A DNA stretch of 64,000 bases from Gemmatimonadota bacterium (lineage in GTDB: Bacteria > Gemmatimonadota > Gemmatimonadetes > Gemmatimonadales > GWC2-71-9). The notes below the pieces were generated by a model, which worked only from the letters and a program-made list of their open reading frames with translations, did no database searches and was not told the DNA's origin. Both the position numbers and the translations under genes were made by a program. The first letter of the stretch is position 1. Each line of letters opens with the position of its first letter. The DNA lies in contig JADKJZ010000015.1 in the NCBI GenBank assembly GCA_016720805.1, forward strand, positions 102,501 through 166,500, written 5' to 3'. Below, one piece after another: positions 1-11,368 of this stretch.

Positions 1-2383
<2,383 letters not shown>

Positions 2384-2463
2384 TCTCCCTATTATTTTTG
2401 GTTTTCGGTTGCCTTCCCAGGCACATCATCCCTCCCTTCGCTTGTTAATCAGCCGATATTTTT

Positions 2464-2581
2464 GGCTGGCGACTAGCGCGCAGGGGCCACACCCGTTCCC
2501 ATTCCGAACACGGTAGTTAAGCCCTGTAGCGTCGATGGTACTACGACTGCGAGGTCGTGGGAGAGTAGACCGTCGTCAGCC
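2464..2581 (+). rRNA. rrf: 5S ribosomal RNA
   Basis: A 118-nt sequence about 80 nt after the 23S end. The 5' end GGCTGGCGAC pairs with the 3' end GTCGTCAGCC to form helix I. The internal CCCATTCCGAACACGG motif is typical of bacterial 5S loop C. It completes the usual 23S-5S order of an rRNA operon. Confidence 0.95.
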
Positions 2582-2589
2582 ACCCCATT

Positions 2590-2625
2590 GAAGCCCGAGG
2601 TTCCGCAAGGAGTCTCGGGCTTCTT
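2590..2625 (+). terminator. Rho-independent-like terminator of the rRNA operon
   Basis: GAAGCCCGAG (2590-2599) pairs with CTCGGGCTTC (2614-2623) around a short loop, and TT follows. It lies nine bases after 5S, so it most likely ends the rRNA transcript. The T-tract is short. Confidence 0.75.
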
Positions 2626-2640
2626 GGCGTTCGTGGGGCG

Positions 2641-2722
2641 GTAGTCGTGGTCCTTAGTCATTAGTCATAGGCAGATGCCACCAACGACTAACGACTAACG
2701 ACTAACGTCTACGCAACGACTA
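2641..2722. repeat. Palindromic intergenic repeat (TTAGTCA x2 / GACTAAC x3)
   Basis: TTAGTCA occurs twice in tandem (2654-2667) and GACTAAC three times (2686-2706). TTAGTCATTAGTC is the reverse complement of GACTAACGACTAA at 12 of 13 positions, so the arms can form a long hairpin. The loop holds a smaller GGCAGATGCC hairpin. The outer arms, GTAGTCGT at 2641 and ACGACTAT at 2715, also match at 7 of 8 positions. The layout resembles REP/BIME-type elements; whether it occurs elsewhere in the genome cannot be seen here. Confidence 0.6.
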
Positions 2723-2731
2723 TCTTCCCGC

Positions 2732-3604
2732 ATGCCCAAGACTGGACGCATCGCCCTCGCCGGCCGACCAAATGTCGGCAAGTCCTCCCTCATGAATGCC
2801 ATTCTCGGCACCCCCCTCGCCATGGTCTCCCCCAAGGCCCAGGCCACGCGGATCCCCGTTACCGGGCTCCACACCGAGGGTGACGTCCAGATGATCTTCG
2901 AGGACCTCCCGGGTCTGCTCGATCCCGCCTACCTGATGCAGTCTTCGATGCGCCACATGGCCCTCGAGCTGCTCCCCAAGGTCGACGTGATCCTGCACCT
3001 GCACCCGGCCGACGAGGGTGACCATCCCGATTTCGCCGCCCTCGTGCCCGATGCCCCAGCCTTCACCGCGCCGATACTCAAGGTCCTGACCAAGGGCGAC
3101 CTCGTCAGCGGCCCGCGCCGGACCGAGCTGATGAAGACCGTCGTGGTGACCGAGATTGGCCGACCGGCCTCGATCAAGGCGCTCCTGGCCGCCATCACAC
3201 CCTTGCTGCCCGAGGCGCCCTTCACCTACGACCCCGAAGACATCGGGACCCAGCCGGTGCGCTTCTTCGTCGGGGAGTACCTCCGCGAGGCGGCCTTCCA
3301 GGAACTGGGGGACGAGGTGCCCTATTCGTTCGCGGCCGAGGTGGACGAGTTCCGCGAAACCCCGGCGCCAGTGTACATTCGGGCGACGCTGTATGTGGAG
3401 CGGGAGTCCCAGAAGGGCATCGTGATCGGCAAGCAGGGCGCCACCCTCAAGAAGATTGGGGCCCACGCTCGGCAGCGCCTCGAGACCCTGCTGGGGGAGA
3501 AGGTCTACTTGGAGACCTGGGTAAAGGTGCTCCCCAAGTGGCGCCGCTCGCCGACCGCCCTGACCCGCTTTGGCTTTCCCATCCCGGACCCCGAGATTCG
3601 TTGA
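2732..3604 (+). CDS. era: GTPase Era
   Basis: 290 aa, the usual Era length. The G1 motif GRPNVGKS is at residues 11-18, the G2 region KAQATR at 35-40, DLPG (normally DTPG) at 58-61 and TKGD (normally NKxD) at 120-123. A C-terminal KH domain with VIGKQGATLKKIG near residues 231-243 binds RNA. Era binds the 3' end of 16S rRNA and assists 30S maturation, which suits its place just after an rRNA operon. The altered G3 and G4 positions are unusual but conservative. The Trm112-like gene overlaps its stop codon (TGATG). Confidence 0.93.
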   Translation: MPKTGRIALAGRPNVGKSSLMNAILGTPLAMVSPKAQATRIPVTGLHTEGDVQMIFEDLPGLLDPAYLMQSSMRHMALELLPKVDVILHLHPADEGDHPDFAALVPDAPAFTAPILKVLTKGDLVSGPRRTELMKTVVVTEIGRPASIKALLAAITPLLPEAPFTYDPEDIGTQPVRFFVGEYLREAAFQELGDEVPYSFAAEVDEFRETPAPVYIRATLYVERESQKGIVIGKQGATLKKIGAHARQRLETLLGEKVYLETWVKVLPKWRRSPTALTRFGFPIPDPEIR

Positions 3605-3777
3605 TGCCCCTGGCTCAGGAACTCCTCGACCTGCTTGTCTGTCCGAAGTGCAAGGGCGACCTTGTGCATCGCACCGAGCCGGAGGAATCGCTGGCCTGCC
3701 TTGCCTGTCGTCTGGTATTCGCGGTCGAGGATGACATCCCGATCATGCTGCTCGACGAAGCCACCCCTCTCGACTGA
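3604..3777 (+). CDS. Trm112-family (UPF0434/YcaR-like) zinc-binding protein
   Basis: 57 aa. The first two-thirds reads LLDLLVCPKCKGDL, followed by LACLACRLVFAVEDDIPIML, the hallmark of the small Trm112/YcaR family. Its CPKC and CLAC pairs can hold one zinc. The ATG at 3604 is chosen because it overlaps the era stop and gives the family length; an upstream in-frame start at 3538 would add residues antisense to the family pattern. Bacterial members have no settled function; eukaryotic Trm112 activates methyltransferases. Confidence 0.82.
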   Translation: MPLAQELLDLLVCPKCKGDLVHRTEPEESLACLACRLVFAVEDDIPIMLLDEATPLD

Positions 3778-3782
3778 CCTCC

Positions 3783-5516
3783 GTGCCCCCACTTGATGAT
3801 CTTCGCGCCGCCGCTGCAGCCCGGGCCGCGGCGCTGGAAGCCGATTTCACCGGCACCGAACACCTCCTGCTCGCGTGGCTCGACACCGCCACCGGGCCAC
3901 TCGCCGAGGCCGTCAGCACCGCCGGCCTGACCCCCGACACGCTGGCCGCCCTGATGGCCCAGGGGAAGGGGCGCCGCCGCGGTGGCGTCCCCGCCGGCGA
4001 GCCGGGTGGGCTCTCTTCGCAGGCGCAACGCGTCATGGACCTGGCGACCGAGCAGGCCGTCGCCGCCGGCCGCACTGACGCGACCCCCGATGACCTCTTC
4101 CTCGCGATGATCCACGAGCCGCGGGGCATCGTCGCCCGCGCCCTCACCGAGTACCAGCTCAAGCCGTCAAAGCTGCGCGCGCTGGTCCGGGCGGAGGCGC
4201 CGAAGCCGAGGCGCGATCCGGCCGAGGCGGACGCACGGGCCGCCGAGAAGGCCGCACGGCGCGCCGCGCGGGAGAGCGAGCCAAAGCCCGAACGCCCCCC
4301 GCGGACGGAGCCTTCGGCCCCCAAGGCCGAGCGCCCGGCGCGCCCCGAGCCGAAGCGCGGTCGCGATCCCGAGATCGATGACATCCCCGAGCCACGGGCA
4401 CCGGTCCGACCCAAGCTCGTTCCGCCGCCCAAGCTGGTCGCGGTGGTGGTCGAACCGGTCAAGCGCCGCTTCGGCATCACGACGCCGCTCTTCCTGGCCG
4501 TCCCGATCGCCATCTGGCTCTACAGCACCGGCGCCGATCCCCTCTGGATCTTCATCACGGCCTGCCTCGGCGTGCTGCCGCTCGCCGGGCTCATGGGCAC
4601 GGCGACAGAGCATCTCGCCGAGAAGACCGGCCCCGCATTGGGTGGATTGCTCAACGCGACCTTCGGCAACGCGGCCGAGTTGATCATCGCGCTCGCGGCG
4701 CTGCGTGCCGGGTACGTCGACCTCGTGAAGGCGTCGATCACCGGCTCGATCCTCGGCAACCTTCTGCTGATCCTCGGCCTGTCGTTGATAGCCGGCGGCA
4801 CTCGCAAGCCGATGCTCGCCTTCAATCGGACCAACGCCGGGATGAGCTCGGCGATGCTCGCCCTCGCCGTGGCGGGGATGGTCTTCCCGGCACTCTTCCA
4901 TGCGACCCATCCCGATGCGGCCGCGCTGGTCGAGCTGCACCTGTCCGAGGCGGTCGCCGTCATCCTCGGTGTGACCTACATCCTCTCCCTCGTCTTCGTG
5001 TTGCGGACGCACCGCCCGCTGTTCGGCGGCGCAAGCCATGGCGTGGATGGACCGGTGTGGGGAATCGGGCGCGCCGTCCTGGTGCTCGGTCTGGCGACGG
5101 TCGGTGTCGCCGTGATGTCGGAAATTCTGGTGCATGCCGTCGAACCGGTGACGAAGACGCTCGGCGTCTCCGAGGTGTTCCTCGGCTTGATCATCATTCC
5201 GGTCATCGGCAACGCGGCGGAACACGCCACCGCCATCGTCGTCGCACGGAAGGGGAACACCGACTTGGCGTTCCAGATCGCCCTCGGCTCCAGCACCCAG
5301 GTGGCACTGTTGGTCGCCCCGATTCTGGTCTTCGCCGGGGCAATGATGGGTGTGGTCGGCATGAACCTCGTCTTCCCGGCCTTCGAGGTGATGGCGCTCA
5401 GCGTCTCGGTTGTCCTGACCGCGATCATCACGCTGGATGGCGAGTCCCACTGGTTCGAGGGGGTGCAGCTGCTGGCCCTCTACGCCATGCTCGGTGCGGC
5501 CGCCTGGTTCATTTGA
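3783..5516 (+). CDS. Clp N-domain fused to calcium/proton antiporter (CAX/ChaA family)
   Basis: 577 aa from a GTG start five bases after the previous stop. Residues ~1-135 look like two Clp N-terminal repeats: the first keeps GTEHLLLAW, the second reads TPDDLFLAMI after an AQRVMDLATEQA helix. Residues ~136-215 form a Pro/Arg/Lys/Ala-rich linker. Residues ~220-577 are a multi-spanning CAX-type cation/H+ antiporter with the two signature motifs GNAAELIIA and GNAAEHATAIVVA, whose glutamates line the ion path. The transporter should export Ca2+ or a similar cation across the inner membrane. The cytoplasmic Clp-N part has no ATPase attached, so it is probably a binding or regulatory module (inference). 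I know of no standard family with this architecture. Confidence 0.85.
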   Translation: MPPLDDLRAAAAARAAALEADFTGTEHLLLAWLDTATGPLAEAVSTAGLTPDTLAALMAQGKGRRRGGVPAGEPGGLSSQAQRVMDLATEQAVAAGRTDATPDDLFLAMIHEPRGIVARALTEYQLKPSKLRALVRAEAPKPRRDPAEADARAAEKAARRAARESEPKPERPPRTEPSAPKAERPARPEPKRGRDPEIDDIPEPRAPVRPKLVPPPKLVAVVVEPVKRRFGITTPLFLAVPIAIWLYSTGADPLWIFITACLGVLPLAGLMGTATEHLAEKTGPALGGLLNATFGNAAELIIALAALRAGYVDLVKASITGSILGNLLLILGLSLIAGGTRKPMLAFNRTNAGMSSAMLALAVAGMVFPALFHATHPDAAALVELHLSEAVAVILGVTYILSLVFVLRTHRPLFGGASHGVDGPVWGIGRAVLVLGLATVGVAVMSEILVHAVEPVTKTLGVSEVFLGLIIIPVIGNAAEHATAIVVARKGNTDLAFQIALGSSTQVALLVAPILVFAGAMMGVVGMNLVFPAFEVMALSVSVVLTAIITLDGESHWFEGVQLLALYAMLGAAAWFI

Positions 5517-5576
5517 CGGCCTCCGCGGGAGCGGATACGTTGAATTGTTGGTTCACCCTCGTCCCGGAGTGCCGGC

Positions 5577-6566
5577 GTGCCGCTGCCGCGTCGCACCATC
5601 CTTCACTGTGGCTCGCCAGAGCACCCGCTGCCGGAGTTGTATCGGCGGTGGGCTGAGAGCACAGGGATGGTTGTCGAGTTCACCGACGACCCCGCCGAAA
5701 TCGAGGCGCGGATCCTCCGTGGGCGCGGTGCGCTCTTGTTCGTGCTGGACGACGAAGGGCACCCCGAACGGGAGGCGATGGTCCGTCGGCTGAAGAGCGA
5801 CGCCTACACGGCGATCGTCCCGGTGACGATCCTTGCAGGGGCGCACGATGCCAATCGGGTGGCCCGCTGGTATGAGGCCGGTGCAGATGAGGTGTTGACG
5901 CCGCTCTTCGCCCCGGCCGAGCAGCGGGCCCGCCTTGGCGCCTTGATGGCGCGCACCGAGCGCAACGTCGGCGTCCATCCGTCGACGCGGCTGCCGGGCA
6001 CCATCGAAATTGAGCGCGAATTCCGGCGTCGGATCGACGCCGCCGCGGGGTTCGCTGTCTGCTACGCCGATCTCGACCACTTCAAGGAGTTCAACGACCG
6101 CTACAGCTACTACGATGGCGATCGGGTGATCTTCGTGCTTTCCCGCATCCTCCACGACGTCGTCCGTGGCGTGGTGGGTCCGGACGGCTTCGTGGGGCAC
6201 ATCGGCGGCGACGACTTCATCTTCGTCGTGCCCGCGGCGTCGCACGCCGAGATCTGTGCCGAGATTCTGAACGTCTTCGACACCCTGGTGCCGTTGCAGT
6301 ACAGCGAGCAGGATCGGCGGGCGGGCTACTTCTTCGGCAAGGACCGTCGCGGGCAGCTGCATCGCGTGCCGCTGATGACGCTGTCGATCGGCGTGGTGAC
6401 CAATGCGCACCGGACCTTCACCCATCCGGCGCAGATCAGCGAGTTGGCCACCGAAATGAAGAGCTATGCCAAGACGCTTCCCGGCTCGGTCTACGTGGTG
6501 GACCGGCGCCGCAGTGATCATGAGATTCGCAGTGGGCCGGGTGGGCGCGATGCCCGCGGCTCCTGA
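5577..6566 (+). CDS. GGDEF-domain protein with receiver-like N-terminus (GGDDF variant)
   Basis: 329 aa from GTG. Residues ~1-130 resemble a response-regulator fold (hydrophobic strand ALLFVLDDEGHP, then IVPVTILAG and YEAGADEVLTPLF) but lack a confident phospho-acceptor constellation. Residues ~145-310 are a GGDEF domain: CYADLDHFKEFNDRY carries the metal/substrate region and GGDDF (210-214) replaces GGDEF. No RxxD product-inhibition site is seen just upstream. It may be a diguanylate cyclase, since Asp for Glu is seen in some members, or a degenerate sensor; activity cannot be assigned from sequence alone. Confidence 0.82.
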   Translation: MPLPRRTILHCGSPEHPLPELYRRWAESTGMVVEFTDDPAEIEARILRGRGALLFVLDDEGHPEREAMVRRLKSDAYTAIVPVTILAGAHDANRVARWYEAGADEVLTPLFAPAEQRARLGALMARTERNVGVHPSTRLPGTIEIEREFRRRIDAAAGFAVCYADLDHFKEFNDRYSYYDGDRVIFVLSRILHDVVRGVVGPDGFVGHIGGDDFIFVVPAASHAEICAEILNVFDTLVPLQYSEQDRRAGYFFGKDRRGQLHRVPLMTLSIGVVTNAHRTFTHPAQISELATEMKSYAKTLPGSVYVVDRRRSDHEIRSGPGGRDARGS

Positions 6567-6581
6567 GGCTTCGAGGACCCG

Positions 6582-7322
6582 ATGAACGTTACCTGTCCGC
6601 AATGTGCTTCCGTCTTTCGGGTCGACCCGGCCAAGGTCCCCGAGTCCGGTGTCCGGGCGCGCTGTTCCGTCTGCGCGGGATTGATCGCCGTGCGCCGTCC
6701 GCCGATTTCGGCGCCGGTGCTTCCGCCGATCGACATTCCGCTGCCACCGGTTGACGTCCGGCCGACTCCACCGCCGGTCGAGTCCCACATGGCCGCGCCG
6801 TTGGCCTCCGAGCCGGTTGTCGAGCCCGAACCGTTGTTCGAGGCGCCACCGGTCGAGGCGCCACCGGTCGAGGTGTCGCCGAGCGAGGTGTCGCCACCGC
6901 CAGCACCCGAGATCATGGTCCGAGACGTCGCGGCGCCGGTGATGCCGCCGGCGGTGCCGTTCACGACGCTGCCCCCGGAGCCGACGCCGGCCGTTCGTCC
7001 CGCCGCGCCGACTCCGGCGCCCGACGCCGAGGCGCCGCGCGCAGCACCGAACCGCTTCGCCAATCCGTTCCTGCAACAGGATCCCGCGACGCGGGCGCGC
7101 CGACTGGCCCGCGCCCTCGTCTCCGATCTCGTTGTCTACCATCCGGAGAAGCGGCAGCGCGGGCTCGCCGACGGCACGCTGAAGGAACTTTTCTCCGAGG
7201 AGATCCGGAAGAGCTGGGAAGAGTATTCGGAGCAGGTGGGTCAGGAGATCGCCACCACCACACCCTGGTTCACCGAGGCGCTGAACGAGATCCTCGCCGA
7301 GGGGCGGCCGCTCTTCGGCTGA
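6582..7322 (+). CDS. MJ0042-type zinc-ribbon protein with proline-rich linker
   Basis: 246 aa. The N-terminus has CPQC at residues 4-7 and CSVC at ~27-30, the MJ0042 zinc-ribbon pattern found at the start of many delta-proteobacterial and Gemmatimonadota proteins. Residues ~35-155 are a low-complexity Pro/Val/Glu linker with repeated EAPPVEAPPVE units. The C-terminal ~85 residues (ARRLARALVSDLVVYHP onward) are helical and well-conserved-looking, ending in PLFG. No catalytic motif is visible. It is probably a cytoplasmic regulatory or scaffolding protein; function unknown. Confidence 0.75.
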   Translation: MNVTCPQCASVFRVDPAKVPESGVRARCSVCAGLIAVRRPPISAPVLPPIDIPLPPVDVRPTPPPVESHMAAPLASEPVVEPEPLFEAPPVEAPPVEVSPSEVSPPPAPEIMVRDVAAPVMPPAVPFTTLPPEPTPAVRPAAPTPAPDAEAPRAAPNRFANPFLQQDPATRARRLARALVSDLVVYHPEKRQRGLADGTLKELFSEEIRKSWEEYSEQVGQEIATTTPWFTEALNEILAEGRPLFG

Positions 7323-7359
7323 ACCGACCGGCGGCGTCGCCGTGCAGGGTCGATCGCGT

Positions 7360-7367
7360 TATCTTTG
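7360..7367 (+). promoter_or_regulatory. Candidate -10 element before prfB
   Basis: TATCTTTG lies 80 nt before the prfB start in the only sizeable gap (125 nt) of this gene run. The same TATCTT/TAGATT core recurs before other genes in this window. No clear -35 is seen 16-18 nt upstream, so this is a weak call. Confidence 0.35.
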
Positions 7368-7446
7368 AACGCTGAGTCCGGGTCGTTCCCCGCCACCGGG
7401 CGGGTGAGCGGCCCGGTGGTGTCTCTGGTCCCGATGGGGTGGTGTG

Positions 7447-8551
7447 ATGGCTGATCTTTCCGAACGCGCAGCGGGCTTGAAGCAGCGAGTCGTCGAACTC
7501 CGAGACTTTCTTTGACGTCCCGCGGAAGACGGCGCGGCTGACGGACCTGGAAGGACGACAAGGCGATCCCGCGTTCTGGGCGGATTCGGAGCGTGCCCGG
7601 GAACTGGTGCAGGAAATCAAGGCGCTGAAGGCGTGGATCACGCCGCACAGCGACCTCTCGGCGCGCGTCGACGATGCCAGCGGCATGCTCGAGTTGCTCG
7701 AACTTGAGCCCGATGCGTCGATGGAAGCGGACATCGCCACGGAGCTCGACAAGATCACGGCGGGTCTCGACAAGCTCGAGATGCAGACGATGCTGCAGGG
7801 CCCCGACGACCAGCGCGATGCGCTGCTCACGATCCATCCGGGCGCCGGCGGCACCGAGTCGCAGGACTGGGCCCAGATGCTCATGCGGATGTATGTCCGC
7901 TGGGCGGAACGGCGCGGCTTCGCGGTGACGATCCTCGACCTGATGGAAGGCGACGAAGCCGGCATCAAGTCGGCCACGATCGAAATCAAGGGCCAGTATG
8001 CCTACGGCTTTCTCAAGGCGGAGAAGGGCGTGCACCGGCTGGTGCGCATCTCCCCCTACGACTCGCAGGCGCGCCGGCACACCTCCTTCGCGTCGGTGTT
8101 CGTCTATCCCGACATCGACGACACGATCGTGATCGACATCCGCGACGAGGACATCAAGATGGATGTCTATCGCGCCTCGGGTGCCGGCGGGCAGCACATC
8201 AACAAGACGTCGTCCGCGGTGCGGCTCACGCACATGCCGACCGGGACGGTCGTGGCGTGTCAGCAGGAGCGGTCGCAGCACAAGAACAAGGACACGGCGA
8301 TGAAGATGTTGCGCGCCGCGCTCTATGCCCTGAAGCTCGAGGAGCAGGAGGCCGCCAAGGCAGTCCTCGAGGCGACCAAGAGCGACAACTCGTGGGGCAA
8401 CCAGATCCGTTCGTATGTCTTCCAGCCGTATACGATGGTCAACGACCACCGCACCGAGCTGAAGCTGACCGACGTGCACGCGGTCATGGACGGCGACCTC
8501 GACGAACTGATCGAGGCGTATCTGAAGCGGAACGGAGGGACGGCCGCATGA
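7447..8551 (+). CDS. prfB: Peptide chain release factor 2, with programmed +1 frameshift
   Basis: The ATG at 7447 opens a 22-codon frame that ends at CTT TGA (7510-7515). A +1 slip on CTT-T enters the frame at GAC (7514) and runs to 8551, giving about 367 aa, the normal RF2 length. SGAGGQHINKTSS carries the GGQ peptidyl-tRNA hydrolysis motif. RF2 recognises UAA and UGA, so the in-frame UGA gives the classic autoregulation: low RF2 favours frameshifting. The start of lysS overlaps the stop (ATGA). The continuous frame alone starts far too late (7607) and lacks the N-terminal domain. Confidence 0.95.
7507..7516 (+). promoter_or_regulatory. prfB programmed frameshift site
   Basis: TTT CTT TGA C matches the conserved CUU-UGA-C slippery stop of prfB. 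The E. coli AGGGGG Shine-Dalgarno stimulator normally sits three bases upstream; here that region reads CGAGAC, so the stimulator is weak or missing. Confidence 0.9.
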
Positions 8552-10095
8552 GTGATCCGCTGCTGAGTCGGGGTCATGTCGAAGAGGGGCGGCGCGCCAA
8601 GCGCACCGCCCTTGAGGCGATGGGCGTGACACCGTTCGCCTACGCCTTTGCCCGCAGTCACACCGCCGCCGCGGCCCTCGCGCTGTGGGACGACGCGATG
8701 GGCGAGGACGGACCGATCGTGACGGTCGCGGGTCGCCTGGTGGCGCTGCGCGGCCAGGGGAAGACCGTCTTCGCACACCTCGAAGACGCCTCCGGCCGGA
8801 TCCAGCTCTACTGCCGGCGCGATGCCCTCGTCGAGGCATGGGCGGTGCTCGAATTGCTCGACCTCGACGATCACGTCGGCGTCGAGGGCCGACTCTTCCG
8901 GACCCGGACCGGCGAGGTGACCCTCGCGGTGTCGGCCATCACGCTCCTCGCCAAGAGTCTCCGGCCGTTGCCGCGCGGGAAGGTCGAGACCCTCGAGGAC
9001 GGCAGCAACGTGGTGCACGGCGGGCTGACCGATCCCGAGGTCCGCTACCGGCAGCGCTATGCCGACTTCGCCGTGCATCCCGAGCTCCGCGACACCTTCC
9101 GGCTGCGCGCCCGGGTGATCGCCTACATCCGCCGCTTCCTCGACGACCGCGACTTCCTCGAGGTCGAGACGCCGGTGCTGCAGCCGCTCTATGGCGGCGC
9201 CTCGGCCCGCCCGTTCGTGACGCACCACAACGCGCTCGACATGCCGCTCTTCCTGCGCATCGCGGACGAGCTGTACCTCAAGCGCCTGCTCGTGGGTGGC
9301 TTCGAGCGCGTCTACGAGATCGGCCACGACTTCCGCAACGAGGGGATGGACCGGACGCACAATCCCGAGTTCACCATGCTCGAGTGGTACATGGCGTATG
9401 CCGATTACCACGACGTGCTGGCGATGTTCGAGGAGCTGCTGAGCGGGCTGGTGCAGGCGACGCTCGGTGGCGTGCAGCTGGAGCGGCAGGGGCATGCGCT
9501 CGACTTCACCGCGCCGTACCGTCGGGTCTCGTTCGTCGAGGGCATTCGCGACACCTCGGGGCTGGACGTCCTGAACGATTCCGAGGCCACGCTCCGCGCC
9601 TATCTCGTGACGCGTGGCGAGCCGGCCGAGTCGGCGGCGACGATGGCGGGTGGTCGCTTGCTCGACGAGGTCTTCAAGGTCACGCTCGAGCCGACGCTGG
9701 TGCAGCCGACGTTCGTGGTCGACTATCCCCGCGCCCTCTCGCCGCTCGCCAAGCCGCATCGTGACGATCCGCGGCTGACCGAACGCTTTGAGTTCTTCGT
9801 GCTCGGCCGCGAGATCGCGAACGCCTTCTCCGAGCTCAACGATCCGGACGATCAGCGGGCGCGGTTCGAGGATCAGGTCGCGCAGCGCGCGGCGGGTGAC
9901 GACGAGGCACAGCAGTTCGACGCCGACTACATCCGCGCACTTGAGTACGGGATGCCACCGACCGGCGGGATCGGTGTCGGCATCGATCGGTTGGTGATGC
10001 TGCTCGCCGACGAGGCCTCGATCCGCGACGTGATCCTCTTCCCGGCGATGCGCCCCGAATCCACCGGCGCCGCGCCGGCCGCCCCCGAGGGCTGA
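8548..10095 (+). CDS. lysS: Lysyl-tRNA synthetase, class II
   Basis: 515 aa. The N-terminal anticodon-binding OB fold spans residues ~55-150. The class II catalytic core follows, with motif 2 around FRNEGMDRTHNPEFTMLEWY and motif 3 GIGVGIDRLVMLLAD near the C-terminus. It charges tRNA-Lys with lysine in the cytoplasm. The ATG at 8548 overlaps the prfB stop and gives the standard length; a longer in-frame extension lies inside prfB and is rejected. The gene pair prfB-lysS is common in bacteria. The next gene overlaps its stop. Confidence 0.96.
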   Translation: MSDPLLSRGHVEEGRRAKRTALEAMGVTPFAYAFARSHTAAAALALWDDAMGEDGPIVTVAGRLVALRGQGKTVFAHLEDASGRIQLYCRRDALVEAWAVLELLDLDDHVGVEGRLFRTRTGEVTLAVSAITLLAKSLRPLPRGKVETLEDGSNVVHGGLTDPEVRYRQRYADFAVHPELRDTFRLRARVIAYIRRFLDDRDFLEVETPVLQPLYGGASARPFVTHHNALDMPLFLRIADELYLKRLLVGGFERVYEIGHDFRNEGMDRTHNPEFTMLEWYMAYADYHDVLAMFEELLSGLVQATLGGVQLERQGHALDFTAPYRRVSFVEGIRDTSGLDVLNDSEATLRAYLVTRGEPAESAATMAGGRLLDEVFKVTLEPTLVQPTFVVDYPRALSPLAKPHRDDPRLTERFEFFVLGREIANAFSELNDPDDQRARFEDQVAQRAAGDDEAQQFDADYIRALEYGMPPTGGIGVGIDRLVMLLADEASIRDVILFPAMRPESTGAAPAAPEG

Positions 10096-11368
10096 TGGCC
10101 GCGCGCTGGTGGCCGACGGCGCTCGAGCGCCAGATCGCGGTCCGCTACCTGCGCGGACAGCGCGGCACCCGCAGTGCCTCGCTGCAGACCATCATCGCGA
10201 TCGCGGGGATCGCCATCGGCGTGGCCGCGTTGATCGTGGTGCTCGGCGTGATGACCGGCCTCCGCAACGACCTCCGCGATCGCATCCTGGTCGCTGCCCC
10301 GCACCTGCGCGTCCTGACCTACGGCACGTCGCTGCGCGTCGATGATTGGCGCGCCCAGCTCCCGAAGATCCGGGCCGTCCCGGGCGTCGTGCAGGTGGCG
10401 CCCGAGGTGAACACCCAGACCATCACGCTGAACGCCGACGGCTACCCCGAACCGGCCGCGGTCCTCGGGGTGGAGCCCGGCCTGGGCAACAACGGCGTCG
10501 TCCAACTCGACTCGGTGATGACGCAGGGCAATCTCGACTTCAAGCCACGGGCCCCCGACGTCGATGCCGCCGTGGTGCTCGGAGGCCGTCTCGCAGAGCG
10601 GTTGTCGGTGCTCCCTGGCGACCTGCTCTCGATCATTCCGCCGAGGGCTGTTCGCCGGAGTCGAACGTTGGGCACGCTGACTGGTACCAACGTGGTGCCG
10701 TGGACTGTCGAGGTGACCGGAACGTTCGAGACCGGGATGTACACCTACGACAACACCTTCATGGTGATGTCACGGGCGGACGCGCAGCGGTTCGCCGGGC
10801 TCGACACCGCGATCACGGATATCGCCGTCCGGGTCAGCGACCCCTGGCGGGCGGTGGCGATCGCGCGGCAGCTGGACACGCTCCTCGGCCTCCCCTATCG
10901 GACCGAGGCGTGGCAGGAACAGAACAGCACGCTCTTCGCCGCCCTCGAGCTGGAGAAGAAGGCGATGGCCATGGTCATCTTCTTCATCATGCTGGTGGCG
11001 GCGTTCAACATTGTCGGAACGCTGACGATGGTGGTGGCGTTCAAGACGCGGGAGATCGGGATTCTCCGCGCCATGGGCGTCACGCCGTCGGGCATCGGCC
11101 GCATCTTCCGCACGCAAGGGACCACGATCGGCCTCGTGGGCACCTCCATCGGCCTCGTCCTCGGCCTGGCGCTTTCGCTGGCGGTCGATCGCGGCAAGCT
11201 GATCACGCTCGATCCGACCGTGTACTTCATCGACGCCCTGCCGATCCGCACCGAGCCGCTCGATGTGCTGGCCGTGGTGCTGACGTCGCTGGCGATCGCG
11301 GTGCTCGCGACCATCCCCGCCGCCCGCCGTGCCTCGCAGCTCGAGCCGGTGGAGGCAATCCGCGCCGA

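Noticed and set aside
7513..7515. Stop codon early in prfB taken as a pseudogene
   Set aside because: CTTTGAC with a frame change of +1 and full-length RF2 on both sides is the conserved programmed frameshift.
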